Notes: a model not told the origin generated them from the letters alone. A stretch of DNA of 14,313 nt from Candidatus Cloacimonadota bacterium (GCA_030592835.1 JAUVIJ010000021.1:1-14313), one strand, 5' to 3'; shown: positions 1 through 8,039, numbered from the stretch's first letter. Made by a program: numbers and translations.

Positions 1-544
1 TGATCCTGCTTATATGAATGCTAAAGCCGATGATGAAAACTACTTTGAAGAACTGGATGGAATGAATCCTTGTTATATTTATCCTTCGAATCAGATTGAA
101 TACGTAGATGAAACCCATGGTATTATTCCTGTAGTCTTCTTTGATGATTTCAGTTATGGTTCATTCATTCAAGGATATGGTCAAAACATTGGTGGAGCTC
201 AGATGTATGCCGAACTGATCGTTGAATTTCCAGACCCTGTTGCAGTCGGAGATAATGAAGTTATTCCCGCACTGTCTCTTGCTCAGAACTATCCCAATCC
301 CTTCAATCCTGTTACTAATATTGCCTTTGATCTGAAAGAAGCTGGAAATGTTTCGATCGAGATCTACAATATTAAAGGACAGAAAGTTAAAACTCTGGTC
401 AATGATCATCGTACCGCGGGTGAACACTCAGTTGTCTGGAATGGAACAGATGACAATAATAACGCTGTAACCAGTGGTGTTTATTACTACAAAATGGAAG
501 CAAACGGACAATCAGCAGCCAGAAAAATGGTTCTGATGAAATAG
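1..544 (+). CDS. Secreted Asp-box protein with C-terminal sorting domain, 3' part only
   Basis: The reading frame is open to the left window edge, so this is the last ~181 codons of a larger gene; the Met codon at 14 is internal. The preceding codons read DPAY, matching EPAY just after the Asp-box of the next gene. The C-terminal ~88 residues (from about base 278) are a FlgD-Ig-like/type-A-like sorting domain: YPNPFNP, then EIYNIKGQKV, then GVYYYKM, ending KMVLMK. This kind of tail usually directs export and surface attachment or release in FCB-group bacteria. It is a tandem paralogue of the gene at 611-2704: about two thirds of the sorting-domain positions are identical by eye, and the 80 residues before it align without large gaps. 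An intrinsic terminator follows 17 bases after the stop. The role of the mature protein is unknown. Confidence 0.9.
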   Translation, partial: DPAYMNAKADDENYFEELDGMNPCYIYPSNQIEYVDETHGIIPVVFFDDFSYGSFIQGYGQNIGGAQMYAELIVEFPDPVAVGDNEVIPALSLAQNYPNPFNPVTNIAFDLKEAGNVSIEIYNIKGQKVKTLVNDHRTAGEHSVVWNGTDDNNNAVTSGVYYYKMEANGQSAARKMVLMK

Positions 545-561
545 TCCTAAATAAATTAATG

Positions 562-588
562 GCGGTTAACGATGTTAACCGCTTTTTT
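562..588 (+). terminator. Intrinsic terminator after the first Asp-box gene
   Basis: A perfect 9-bp inverted repeat, GCGGTTAAC (562-570) and GTTAACCGC (574-582), with a 3-base loop GAT, is followed by six T (583-588). This is a textbook Rho-independent terminator for the gene ending at 544. Only 22 bases separate its T-tract from the next start codon. Confidence 0.9.
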
Positions 589-595
589 CGCAAAA

Positions 596-601
596 GGGAG
601 G
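596..601 (+). promoter_or_regulatory. Shine-Dalgarno site fixing the start at 611
   Basis: GGGAGG ends 9 bases before ATG 611. The same frame has an earlier ATG at 572, but that lies inside the terminator hairpin, has no ribosome site, and would put 13 residues in front of a clean signal peptide. The start at 611 is therefore preferred. Confidence 0.85.
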
Positions 602-610
602 ATTTTAAAA

Positions 611-2704
611 ATGAAGAAATTTGCAGTTTTGTTTATATTATTATTCATTATGAATATAATTTTCGCAAATGATGTGCAACAGCCCAATCGTCAACCTGTC
701 GATATGGAAATATCCGTTCGAACTGTGGATGCAAGTGGTGATAGAGAAGCCCCTGTCATTACTTTCGAAGTGGATCCCATAGTGATAACACCGGCAACAT
801 ATTATGATTATATGCTCGGTGGCTATAATGGATCAACCTTAAAAATGCAACCAGAGACTGCAGATCCTTACGGATATCCTGCAGATGGGTTTTATCACAG
901 CTTCATGTACCAGGCGACTGCCGGTGCTCAGAGAAGGGTGTATTACACCTATGTTGATGCCAGTTATAATGTGTCCACTCCTGCAGCTATCAGTTCCAGT
1001 ACGATCAGGGAAGGATTTCCCACTGTCAGTATGGATCCTTTGACCGGCAATCCTTTTGTAGTCTGGCATTCCAGTGTAGATGCTGATAATGAGCTGGAAA
1101 GCAATATGAGTTACGATATGTACAATGTGGTTGGTGGACCAGGTCTCTGGAAACAACCATTCTCAGTATTCTTTGCTCCAACCCCGGGATTCGAACAGTA
1201 TGTCGAAATTATCTGGCCGGTTATTCAGATCGGTCCGTCTCCAGAAGATGGAATGCGAAGAGTACATGTCTATGGCAATTATTCACCACCTGCCGGTTCT
1301 GCTATGTATAATAGTCTTTATGGTTATTCCGATTTCCAGTATGATGATGCCAATTTTGATATGTTATTAACTGATTGGACTTATCAGACTTTTCCTCAGT
1401 TCGATTACTGGCAGGATGGTTTGATAAAACGTGCTATAAAAGATATGGCTGTATCCGATGATGGTCAGGTAGCTTTTATTGGCCATGCCAATGACAGTTT
1501 GTTCATATATCACAGTGTAGATTATGGTGAGACTTTTGATTTGACCATGGATGGAGCTCACTGGTCGGTTTTCAATCCCCAGAACGAGGATGGATCCCAT
1601 GTTTTTGAAAATGGAGATGGATCACCAGGCGATGTTTTCATTGAACCCAATGGAGATGGTGGGCATTATAACGCCATATTTACTGATAATAATACCAAGG
1701 TTGTTTACATGACCGCTTTCGGTATCAATACAGTGGAAACTCAATCCAATGGTCAATATTATCCAGCTCACTTCCATCCCAAGATCGTATATTATGATCT
1801 TACTGCCGGAGAATTTGATTTTGTCGATCTACAGTTCACGGGACTCGATGCTTATGATGATCAACCCATGATTTCCTACGATCAGAATGAAGATGGAATA
1901 CCGGACTCTTGGGATCCTGATGGAAATGTTGAATTTGCTAATATCTGGCCTTCATTCTGGGTCAGTGATTTTCAATCTGGAGCTTTTCATTACAGTAATT
2001 TCAAACTTGCCAAGAACGAAGAAAAAGGCTGGGTAATAGCTGTTTTCCAAGATGGACGTTACGCCTGGGAAGCCTACTGGGAAACTCCGGGTTATGAAGA
2101 CTGGGCAGAAACCAGTCAGATTGCAATTTCTGTTTCCATTGATAACGGTGAAACCTGGTCCGAACCTGCTTATATGAACGCTAAAGCAGATGATGATAAT
2201 TATTTTGAAGAACTCGATGGTATGCTACCTGCCTATGTTTATCCCTGCGATTATATCGAAATTATCGATGAAACTCACGGTAGAGTTCCTGTTATTTTCT
2301 TCGATGATTACAGTTATGGATCTTTCTATCCCAATAATCATGGTCAACCAACTGGTGGTGCCCAGATGTTCACAGTGCTGAATATCGAATTTCTGGCAGA
2401 CTCTGCTGAAGGCAGTGATCTTCCACCGGTAGTTAAATTGAGCCAGAATTATCCCAACCCCTTCAATCCTGAAACTACTATAGATTACTCGGTACTTGAA
2501 GCTGGTAATGTCAGCATCGACATCTACAACATCAAGGGGCAGCTTGTGAAAACTCTGATTAATGATTACAGAAATAATGGTGAATATTCGGTTATCTGGG
2601 ATGGAACTGATGATAATGATCGTTCTGTATCCAGCGGTGTTTACTATTATAGAATGCGTACTAAGAATGATTCAGATACCAAGAAAATGGTTCTGATGAA
2701 ATAG
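611..2704 (+). CDS. Secreted Asp-box (sialidase-like repeat) protein with C-terminal sorting domain
   Basis: A complete protein of 697 residues. Residues 1-22 form a signal peptide (MKKF, a run of I/L/F, then IFAND). The body is rich in Tyr, Asp and Gly, as in beta-propeller proteins. One good Asp-box, S509-x-D511-x-G513-x-x-W516, and a weaker one, S302-x-D304-x-G306-x-x-F309, point to BNR/sialidase-like blades. No sialidase active-site set (Arg triad, Tyr/Glu pair) could be recognised, so catalysis is not claimed. Residues ~610-697 are a FlgD-Ig-like/type-A-like sorting domain (YPNPFNP, IYNIKGQLV, GVYYYRM, KMVLMK). The protein should be exported through Sec and then displayed or released by a tail-dependent route. 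It is the second member of a tandem paralogue pair and has its own terminator. Binding to glycan or protein substrates outside the cell is a guess from the fold type. Confidence 0.88.
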   Translation: MKKFAVLFILLFIMNIIFANDVQQPNRQPVDMEISVRTVDASGDREAPVITFEVDPIVITPATYYDYMLGGYNGSTLKMQPETADPYGYPADGFYHSFMYQATAGAQRRVYYTYVDASYNVSTPAAISSSTIREGFPTVSMDPLTGNPFVVWHSSVDADNELESNMSYDMYNVVGGPGLWKQPFSVFFAPTPGFEQYVEIIWPVIQIGPSPEDGMRRVHVYGNYSPPAGSAMYNSLYGYSDFQYDDANFDMLLTDWTYQTFPQFDYWQDGLIKRAIKDMAVSDDGQVAFIGHANDSLFIYHSVDYGETFDLTMDGAHWSVFNPQNEDGSHVFENGDGSPGDVFIEPNGDGGHYNAIFTDNNTKVVYMTAFGINTVETQSNGQYYPAHFHPKIVYYDLTAGEFDFVDLQFTGLDAYDDQPMISYDQNEDGIPDSWDPDGNVEFANIWPSFWVSDFQSGAFHYSNFKLAKNEEKGWVIAVFQDGRYAWEAYWETPGYEDWAETSQIAISVSIDNGETWSEPAYMNAKADDDNYFEELDGMLPAYVYPCDYIEIIDETHGRVPVIFFDDYSYGSFYPNNHGQPTGGAQMFTVLNIEFLADSAEGSDLPPVVKLSQNYPNPFNPETTIDYSVLEAGNVSIDIYNIKGQLVKTLINDYRNNGEYSVIWDGTDDNDRSVSSGVYYYRMRTKNDSDTKKMVLMK

Positions 2705-2719
2705 ATCAAATCTGATTAT

Positions 2720-2751
2720 AAAAAAAGCGGTTCCGATGAACCGCTTTTTTT
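2720..2751. terminator. Bidirectional intrinsic terminator between convergent genes
   Basis: GCGGTTC (2727-2733), loop CGAT, GAACCGC (2738-2744) forms a 7-bp stem flanked by seven A on the left (2720-2726) and seven T on the right (2745-2751). Read on either strand it is a hairpin followed by a U-tract. It ends the Asp-box gene (stop at 2704) and the minus-strand block whose last gene, truA, stops at 2757. Confidence 0.92.
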
Positions 2752-2756
2752 ATTTC

Positions 2757-3491
2757 CTAATATATCACATCAGCTAAAAACAAACCCTGAGGTGGGGCAG
2801 TATAGATCAATTGATTTGCAGGATCCTTAGTTTCAAGAATTTCCAGAAGGATCTTATCATCTATGTTTCTACTTGTTACATTGATTACTGTACCAATCAG
2901 TCTTCTGACCATATTATGAAGAAATCTGTCTGCAGATATTGTGAACTGCAACTCTTCATCACGGATCTTTAGAAAAAAATCAGATACAGTGCAGATAGTA
3001 GTTTTATTATCGGGATTAGCTTTTGAGAAGCTGGAAAAATCATGTTTACCGGGGAACTGGGATATTGCCTTTCTGATCTTTTCTGGATCCAATCGATATT
3101 TCGGTAAAAAGGATCTATACTTACGGTTGAATGGAGTGATTTTCCTGACAATGTAATACTTGTAGATCCGTTTCCTGGCATCAAAACGGGCATGAAAATC
3201 TTCCGGTACATCTCTTACTTCTTGAATTCTGATCTCAATCGGCAAACCGGAATTAATAGCTAGTAAAATCTGAGAATTATTCATTTCCAGAGGAAAATCG
3301 AAATGAGCATGCTGCCCTGTTGCATGTACGCCGGCATCTGTTCTTCCCGCAGCTACAACAGGAACCCGGGATTTTGCAATGTTGGATAGAACGGTTTCAA
3401 TTGTTTGCTGAATAGTTCGACCCTGTTTCTGACTCTGCCAGCCATTGAATTCGGAGCCATCGTAGGAGATTTTAATCAGTTTACGTCTCAT
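2757..3491 (-). CDS. truA: tRNA pseudouridine(38-40) synthase TruA
   Basis: This enzyme isomerises uridine to pseudouridine at positions 38-40 of the tRNA anticodon arm, in the cytoplasm. The 244-residue length is slightly under the usual 250-270. Diagnostic features are KISYDGSEFNGWQ near the N-terminus, the catalytic-Asp motif GRTDAGVHATGQ with D52 as the nucleophile, and RFLHNMVRRLIGT in the C-terminal half, all typical of TruA. The start codon overlaps the stop of the upstream membrane-protein gene by four bases (ATGA, 3488-3491), so translation is probably coupled; only a weak GGA lies upstream. It is the last gene of the minus-strand block and ends just before the shared terminator at 2720-2751. 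Identification is secure from the motifs alone. Confidence 0.97.
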   Translation of the reverse strand: MRRKLIKISYDGSEFNGWQSQKQGRTIQQTIETVLSNIAKSRVPVVAAGRTDAGVHATGQHAHFDFPLEMNNSQILLAINSGLPIEIRIQEVRDVPEDFHARFDARKRIYKYYIVRKITPFNRKYRSFLPKYRLDPEKIRKAISQFPGKHDFSSFSKANPDNKTTICTVSDFFLKIRDEELQFTISADRFLHNMVRRLIGTVINVTSRNIDDKILLEILETKDPANQLIYTAPPQGLFLADVIY

Positions 3492-4129
3492 ATCAATTCC
3501 GTATATAATAATACTTCGATTAAAATAATCAGGATTAGAGTAAAATTGGCAAGTTTATTTGTTCTGAATTTGTTCTCTGTTTCATCGATCCGGTTATTAA
3601 TGGTTGTATTGACCGAATTCAGATCGTTGAAAGTGGAAGATATCGACTGATATACGCAGGGGCTGATATTTTTTTGTTTATTTCTGCATATCTTGAACTT
3701 GAGGCTCAGTTGCCTTGATATCTCTAAAGTAGCCAGAATAAAGTATACCAACTGGTAAAATATTTTTCTGTTTTTATTATTCCTTGCCAGGATTAGAAGC
3801 TGATCATGATCGATTGTCCGGGTTATAAATACAGACAAAAGCAAATAAAAGGATATCCTTACCATTGTATAAATCTGATCTGATAATTCGAGTTTAAACA
3901 AAATACTGAAGACTAATAGTGAGCTGAAAAGGGGAAGAATTAAATTAAGAGCTTTAAGCCAGGACAGCAAAATCCTCAGGTCCGCCAAAAAAAAATGGAA
4001 TAGAACTGCATAAAGTATTAAAAACCTGTTAAATTCCAGATCAAGTGAAATAATGATTGTAAGAATTAATGTAAAAAGTTTAAACCGGATGTTCTGAGTT
4101 GAATAAAAATGTTCAATACCTGATCTCAT
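3488..4129 (-). CDS. Polytopic membrane protein, possibly a divergent EcfT/CbiQ-type transporter subunit
   Basis: A 213-residue hydrophobic protein with about five to six membrane segments (roughly 15-33, 35-50, 58-80, 86-104, 122-140 and 193-212). The layout resembles EcfT, the transmembrane coupling subunit of energy-coupling-factor vitamin or metal importers: an N-terminal NIRFKLF where EcfT has DPRTKL, four or five membrane helices, a long soluble stretch, then one last helix near the C-terminus. EcfT carries two Ala-Arg-Gly-like motifs in the soluble stretch. Here I see only ICRN (R149) and NNRI (R180), so the arginines may remain while the flanking residues have changed. The gene overlaps both neighbours by ATGA. 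An ecfT-truA order is known in Firmicutes, which supports the idea, but no ATPase or substrate subunit is in the window. It could also be an unrelated membrane protein. Confidence 0.45.
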   Translation of the reverse strand: MRSGIEHFYSTQNIRFKLFTLILTIIISLDLEFNRFLILYAVLFHFFLADLRILLSWLKALNLILPLFSSLLVFSILFKLELSDQIYTMVRISFYLLLSVFITRTIDHDQLLILARNNKNRKIFYQLVYFILATLEISRQLSLKFKICRNKQKNISPCVYQSISSTFNDLNSVNTTINNRIDETENKFRTNKLANFTLILIILIEVLLYTELI

Positions 4130-6447
4130 TTCTTCAGGAATATTGTGTCAACCAGATTTGATTTAACGGGGTTACCTTTTTTAATAGCTGTTTGAAATCT
4201 CCATTCCTGGATCGATCTGGTAATAATATCTATCATTTGTTCTTCATATCCGGTAAGATTTTTCAGGATGTCGATCCTGCCGGGGATACCTGTTTCAAGA
4301 ACTTCAATTTTTACCACGATATGATCGCCTTCCTGCAGTTCGATATTCGGAGGAAGCAAAATTTCTCTTTTCTCAAGGATCGCGGCTTTTCTATCCATTG
4401 ACACAAAAAGACTATCTATACTTAAAGAATCAGTGTTAATTACATTATAATTATCTTCAGGTTCAAGATTTTCATTATCATCTGGAGTTGTGATTTCCTC
4501 AATATTCTCCTCTTCAATAATTTCCTTTTCCAATTGTTCCTGAGCTGTAATATATTCCAGACGTTCGATATTCTTGAATGATTTTCCATCATAGAATTTG
4601 TTGATATACAATTTCATATCAGGATCACTGGATTCGCTCAGGATAAGGTCGAAATACTCTTTAGCAGCTGCACTGTCCGCCAGGATGAAATAGTTCAAGT
4701 ATCCCAATCCGTAAACAGCATCAAAGTAATATTTATGTTGTGGATTAGAACGAATTTCGTTTAGTTTTTCCATAGCCAGAATCAGATCGGTGTCAATATA
4801 ACCCAGTGCTATATCATATTCTTCAAATTCAGTTTTTTCCTGATAGGTGATAAATTCTACAGGGGTATCCTGCATCAAATTGATAGCAGCAAAAGTGTAT
4901 TTGTTCTCCGGTGATTCAGAGTTCAGGATTTCGAACTCGGAATGGACTTTTACACTGTCCTTGTAGATATTCTTGAAAATCCAGATCTTGATAAAACGTG
5001 CATAGGGAACAAACTCCTCCCTGTATTTCGATAGGTTATTTTCTGTTGCTGTGATCAAATTATTAATATCATCTCTGGTCAAAACAGCTATAGAATCTTC
5101 AACGATCTCTTCAACGACGAGAGAATCGATCTCCGCAGAAAGAGAATCGCTGATATCATTGATTGTAGTAGCTGTTGTATCGGCTGGCTGGATAAGTTCA
5201 TCTTCCGGTAGCTCCTGCAGGATCAGGTTGAGTGAATCCAGATTAACATTAAAATATTCGATCTGACCGATAATGTTATCATATACAGCAATTGCCGAAT
5301 CGGGAAGGTCGATTACCTGGATATAATACTCTGCCAGTTTGAAGTGTTGAGCAACAAGTTCTTCAGCTGGGATATCAATATCGGGATTATTATATTGAAT
5401 GATCTGGCTGGTAACTACACTTCGGGAAAGAGATTCTTCGACAAATTCAGAATTGGAATATTCGGTTTTAACCATGTTGTAATATTCAATAGCTCTTTCA
5501 TAATCCTGAACCTGTTTAAAATAGGTTTCTGCAAGATAATAAGATGCTTCCGCAGAAAGTTTTGATTTCTTGTTATTGGTGATGATATTTTCGAAGATAG
5601 TTATTGCTTCCTTGGTCTCACCTTTACTGGAAAGAGTCCTGGCTTTTAAAAGCTGAATTTTACTGATCTGACCAAGTCGGTATTCTTTTTTCAACAATTT
5701 TGTAATGGCTTTTAAGGCAGGTTCGTATTCCTTAAGCAGAAGATGATTCAGAGAAATATAGTAACGCGAGTTTAATTTAGTCTTTTTACTTATTCTACTG
5801 GTAAGAATCGAGTTGAAAATTTCGTTAGAATGGCTGTAATTACCTGCTTCATGATATGATTTTCCCAGCTTATAAAAAGCTTTCTCATATTCATCGGAAT
5901 CGGTGTGGCTATCTATAATGTTCTGCAGATAATATTGTGCCTGAATGTAATTTTCATCCCTGATATAATATTCGGACATTATGTTCAATGCCTGGGGATG
6001 ATGCTCTTTGAAATAGTCATTATTAATAAAATCCTGGAGCATTTTGTAGGCTTTATCTTTCTGATTGAATTCATATTGTGACATCGCCACATAAAGCCTG
6101 GCTTCAGGTACGAACTCACTTTCCGGATAGAATTTTATTATATCATTGAATTGTTCGATAGCCTGTATGTAATTGGTTCCCTTATAATACAGACATTGAG
6201 CCAGCATGAATAAAGCATCATCCGCATATTTACTATCTTTGTAATCTGTCAGGATGACTCCGCATTTTTTTATGGCTTTGTTATATTTCTGGATCGCGTT
6301 AGGAGCCGGTCTGCCATTATCTCTCAGAGGGGTTGCCTGAGCTTCCTTAAAATATCTCTTAGCATTGTAGAAAGTGTTGTAATAAGCACAACCGAGTGCA
6401 GATACAATCAGGACTACAGTCAACAGTTTGAGGATTTTTCTATACAT
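4126..6447 (-). CDS. TPR-repeat lipoprotein with TonB-like C-terminal domain
   Basis: A 773-residue protein. Residues 1-20 are a lipoprotein signal peptide (MYRKILKLL, hydrophobic core, lipobox SALGC), with C20 as the lipidation site and mature start CAYYNTFYNAK. Residues ~30-350 are a series of TPR units resembling BamD/YbgF-type proteins (AIEQFNDIIKFYPESEFVPE; AIEYYNMVKTEYSNSEFVEE). Two acidic, low-complexity Asp/Ser/Glu stretches follow at about 405-465 and 635-685. Residues ~696-773 resemble the TonB C-terminal domain: VVKIEVLETGIPGRIDIL, then SIQEWRFQTAIKKGNPV, then VDTIFL. TonB C-domains bind outer-membrane or peptidoglycan partners, so an envelope scaffold or assembly role is inferred. 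The gene starts 4 bases after hutH1 and its stop overlaps the next start (ATGA). The Shine-Dalgarno is weak. The exact function is unknown. Confidence 0.85.
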   Translation of the reverse strand: MYRKILKLLTVVLIVSALGCAYYNTFYNAKRYFKEAQATPLRDNGRPAPNAIQKYNKAIKKCGVILTDYKDSKYADDALFMLAQCLYYKGTNYIQAIEQFNDIIKFYPESEFVPEARLYVAMSQYEFNQKDKAYKMLQDFINNDYFKEHHPQALNIMSEYYIRDENYIQAQYYLQNIIDSHTDSDEYEKAFYKLGKSYHEAGNYSHSNEIFNSILTSRISKKTKLNSRYYISLNHLLLKEYEPALKAITKLLKKEYRLGQISKIQLLKARTLSSKGETKEAITIFENIITNNKKSKLSAEASYYLAETYFKQVQDYERAIEYYNMVKTEYSNSEFVEESLSRSVVTSQIIQYNNPDIDIPAEELVAQHFKLAEYYIQVIDLPDSAIAVYDNIIGQIEYFNVNLDSLNLILQELPEDELIQPADTTATTINDISDSLSAEIDSLVVEEIVEDSIAVLTRDDINNLITATENNLSKYREEFVPYARFIKIWIFKNIYKDSVKVHSEFEILNSESPENKYTFAAINLMQDTPVEFITYQEKTEFEEYDIALGYIDTDLILAMEKLNEIRSNPQHKYYFDAVYGLGYLNYFILADSAAAKEYFDLILSESSDPDMKLYINKFYDGKSFKNIERLEYITAQEQLEKEIIEEENIEEITTPDDNENLEPEDNYNVINTDSLSIDSLFVSMDRKAAILEKREILLPPNIELQEGDHIVVKIEVLETGIPGRIDILKNLTGYEEQMIDIITRSIQEWRFQTAIKKGNPVKSNLVDTIFLKK

Positions 6448-6451
6448 CGTT

Positions 6452-7972
6452 TTATTCCAGAACGAAAAATTTATCTGCTATTTGTTTCAATTTATCAGAT
6501 TCGATCAATTCTTTTATTTTTTCAAAATCTTGACTCATTTCACGATCTCTACTCAAAGTTGGGACAGATTTGCGGATCTCTTTTCTGATCTCCTCAATAA
6601 CAGGTGATGATTTTTGTTGCCTGTTATCCAGAGCCTGGGTTGCCATTAAGATTTCGATCGATAGTACATATGTTGTATTTTCGATGATGTTACGTGCTTT
6701 TACAGCAGCAATTGTCCCCATACTGACATGATCTTCCTGATTAGCAGATGTGGGGATGGAATCAACTGAAGCAGGATGAGCCAGGATCTTGTTTTCTGAA
6801 ATCAAGGAAGCTGCTGTTAATTGTGCTATCATGAAACCGGAGTCTAGACCGGGACGAGGAGCTAAAAAAGGTTTCAACCCTCTGTTTAGAGCAGGGTTTA
6901 ACAGATGTTCAGCCCTTCTGTCCGAGATATTACCTAATTCAGAGACAGTAAATCCCAGGGTATCGGCAGCAAAAGCGACTGGCTCTCCATGAAAATTACC
7001 ACCCGATATCACCTTGTCTTCATCCGGAAAAATCAGAGGGTTGTCTGTGGCGGAATTGATTTCGATAGAAATCACATTTCTAACATAATCCAGAGCGTCT
7101 CTGACAGCGCCATTAACCTGGGGTGTACATCTCAGGCTATAAGCGTCCTGAACATTCTCACAAAACTCATGGGAATTACGTAGTTCACTTTTATCCAGAA
7201 AATTATAGATATTCTGAGCAGATATTTTCTGTCCATGATAAGGTCGGAGCCTGTGGATCAGTGGTTGAAAAGCATCTGGAGTTGCCAGTACTGCATCTAT
7301 GCTCATGCTGGCACCGATATCAGCGATTCTGCAAAGTTTCTCTGCTTTTATTAGTGCTAGTGCTGCAATTGCAGTCATGACCTGAGTTCCATTAGTAAGT
7401 GCAAGACCTTCTTTAGCTTTTAATTTTACCGGTTTAATACCAGCTTTTTCCATAGCGATCTTGCCGCTGCTTATCTTTCCCTTGAATTCGGACTTTCCTT
7501 TTCCTATGAGCACAAGAGCCAGGTGAGAAAGAGGTGCCAGATCACCACTGGCGCCTACAGATCCTTTTTCCGGTATCAGTGGATGAACGCCTTTGTTCAG
7601 CATATCTATCAATGTCTGCAGTGTGGAAAGACGGATTCCGGAATATCCTTTGGCAAGAACGTTAATTCTCAGCAACATAATTGCCCTAACTTCAGCCCGG
7701 GGAAGAATCTGTCCTACTCCTGTAGCATGACTGAGAATAAGGTTTTCCTGAAGCTCTTCGATTTGATCGACCGGGATCTTGATATTACTGAATTTACCGA
7801 ATCCAGTCGTCAAACCGTAGACTGTTCTTTTCTCGGAAATGATCTTTTCAACATATTCACGGCATTTGATAACCTTATCTCTGGCAGTTGAAGTCAGCTT
7901 GATCTTCTCTTCCTGAACGGCTACACTGTATATATTTTCCAGTGTAAGATCATTGCCATTAATAGTTATCAT
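6452..7972 (-). CDS. hutH: Histidine ammonia-lyase
   Basis: This enzyme deaminates L-histidine to urocanate and ammonia, the first step of histidine breakdown, as a cytoplasmic homotetramer. At 506 residues it has the normal family length. The MIO cofactor tripeptide is A141-S142-G143 in GSVGASGDLAPLSH. Other active-site positions expected for HutH are present: Y52 in VYGLTTGFG, S81-H82 in LILSHATGVG (the Ser-His pair marks histidine specificity), N194 in ALTNGTQ, Y278 and R281 in QDAYSLRC, F327 in GGNFHGEP, and E413 in ANQEDHVSMG. The start at 7972 follows GGAG by five bases. The gene lies 69 bases after a second, divergent lyase of the same family and 4 bases before the TPR lipoprotein gene. 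No hutU, hutI or hutG is in the window, so the rest of the pathway must be elsewhere or absent. Confidence 0.95.
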   Translation of the reverse strand: MITINGNDLTLENIYSVAVQEEKIKLTSTARDKVIKCREYVEKIISEKRTVYGLTTGFGKFSNIKIPVDQIEELQENLILSHATGVGQILPRAEVRAIMLLRINVLAKGYSGIRLSTLQTLIDMLNKGVHPLIPEKGSVGASGDLAPLSHLALVLIGKGKSEFKGKISSGKIAMEKAGIKPVKLKAKEGLALTNGTQVMTAIAALALIKAEKLCRIADIGASMSIDAVLATPDAFQPLIHRLRPYHGQKISAQNIYNFLDKSELRNSHEFCENVQDAYSLRCTPQVNGAVRDALDYVRNVISIEINSATDNPLIFPDEDKVISGGNFHGEPVAFAADTLGFTVSELGNISDRRAEHLLNPALNRGLKPFLAPRPGLDSGFMIAQLTAASLISENKILAHPASVDSIPTSANQEDHVSMGTIAAVKARNIIENTTYVLSIEILMATQALDNRQQKSSPVIEEIRKEIRKSVPTLSRDREMSQDFEKIKELIESDKLKQIADKFFVLE

Positions 7973-7977
7973 AAAAG

Positions 7978-7981
7978 CTCC
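7978..7981 (-). promoter_or_regulatory. Shine-Dalgarno site of hutH
   Basis: On the minus strand GGAG is followed by CTTTT and then the ATG at 7972, a near-ideal spacing. It supports this start for the canonical histidine ammonia-lyase and shows that the gene is translated independently of the lyase gene upstream. Confidence 0.7.
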
Positions 7982-7990
7982 ACAAACAAT

Positions 7991-8025
7991 AAGAACCTTG
8001 CAAAGGTTTTTTTCTGCAAGGTCTT
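7991..8025 (-). other. Hairpin between the two lyase genes (possible weak terminator or leader structure)
   Basis: ACCTTGCA (7995-8002) and TGCAAGGT (8015-8022) form a perfect 8-bp inverted repeat with a 12-base loop. With one bulged base at 7994 it can be extended by three more pairs, 7991-7993 with 8023-8025. In the minus-strand transcript the hairpin is followed by UUCUUAUUGUUUGUGG, a broken U-tract, so it is at best a weak terminator for the upstream lyase gene. It ends 9 bases before the hutH Shine-Dalgarno, so it could also be a 5' leader element or an RNA-stability hairpin. Confidence 0.5.
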
Positions 8026-8033
8026 AAAGCCAT

Positions 8034-8039
8034 ATTATA
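8034..8039 (-). promoter_or_regulatory. Possible -10 box for hutH
   Basis: Reading the minus strand, TATAAT appears two bases after the stop codon of the upstream lyase gene and about 60 bases before the hutH start. No convincing -35 box lies 16-18 bases upstream (the bases there read roughly GGTAAG), and there is no extended -10 TG. A hutH-specific promoter is therefore only a suggestion in this A+T-rich sequence. Confidence 0.2.

Noticed and set aside
572..610. Upstream in-frame ATG at 572 as the start of the second Asp-box gene
   Set aside because: It lies inside the terminator hairpin, has no ribosome site, and would spoil an otherwise normal signal peptide that begins at 611.
611..2704. 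Active sialidase from the Asp-box motifs
   Set aside because: Asp-boxes occur in many non-catalytic beta-propellers. I could not find the arginine triad or the Tyr/Glu catalytic pair, so no enzyme is claimed.
7523..7891. 122-codon plus-strand open frame opposite hutH
   Set aside because: It lies wholly antisense to conserved histidine-lyase sequence, has no ribosome site, and its translation is Cys/Ser/His-rich without any motif.
7995..8013. Plus-strand mini-terminator (ACCTT, GCA, AAGGT, then six T)
   Set aside because: The stem is only 5 bp and there is no plus-strand gene to its left to terminate. The longer minus-strand hairpin over the same bases is the better reading.
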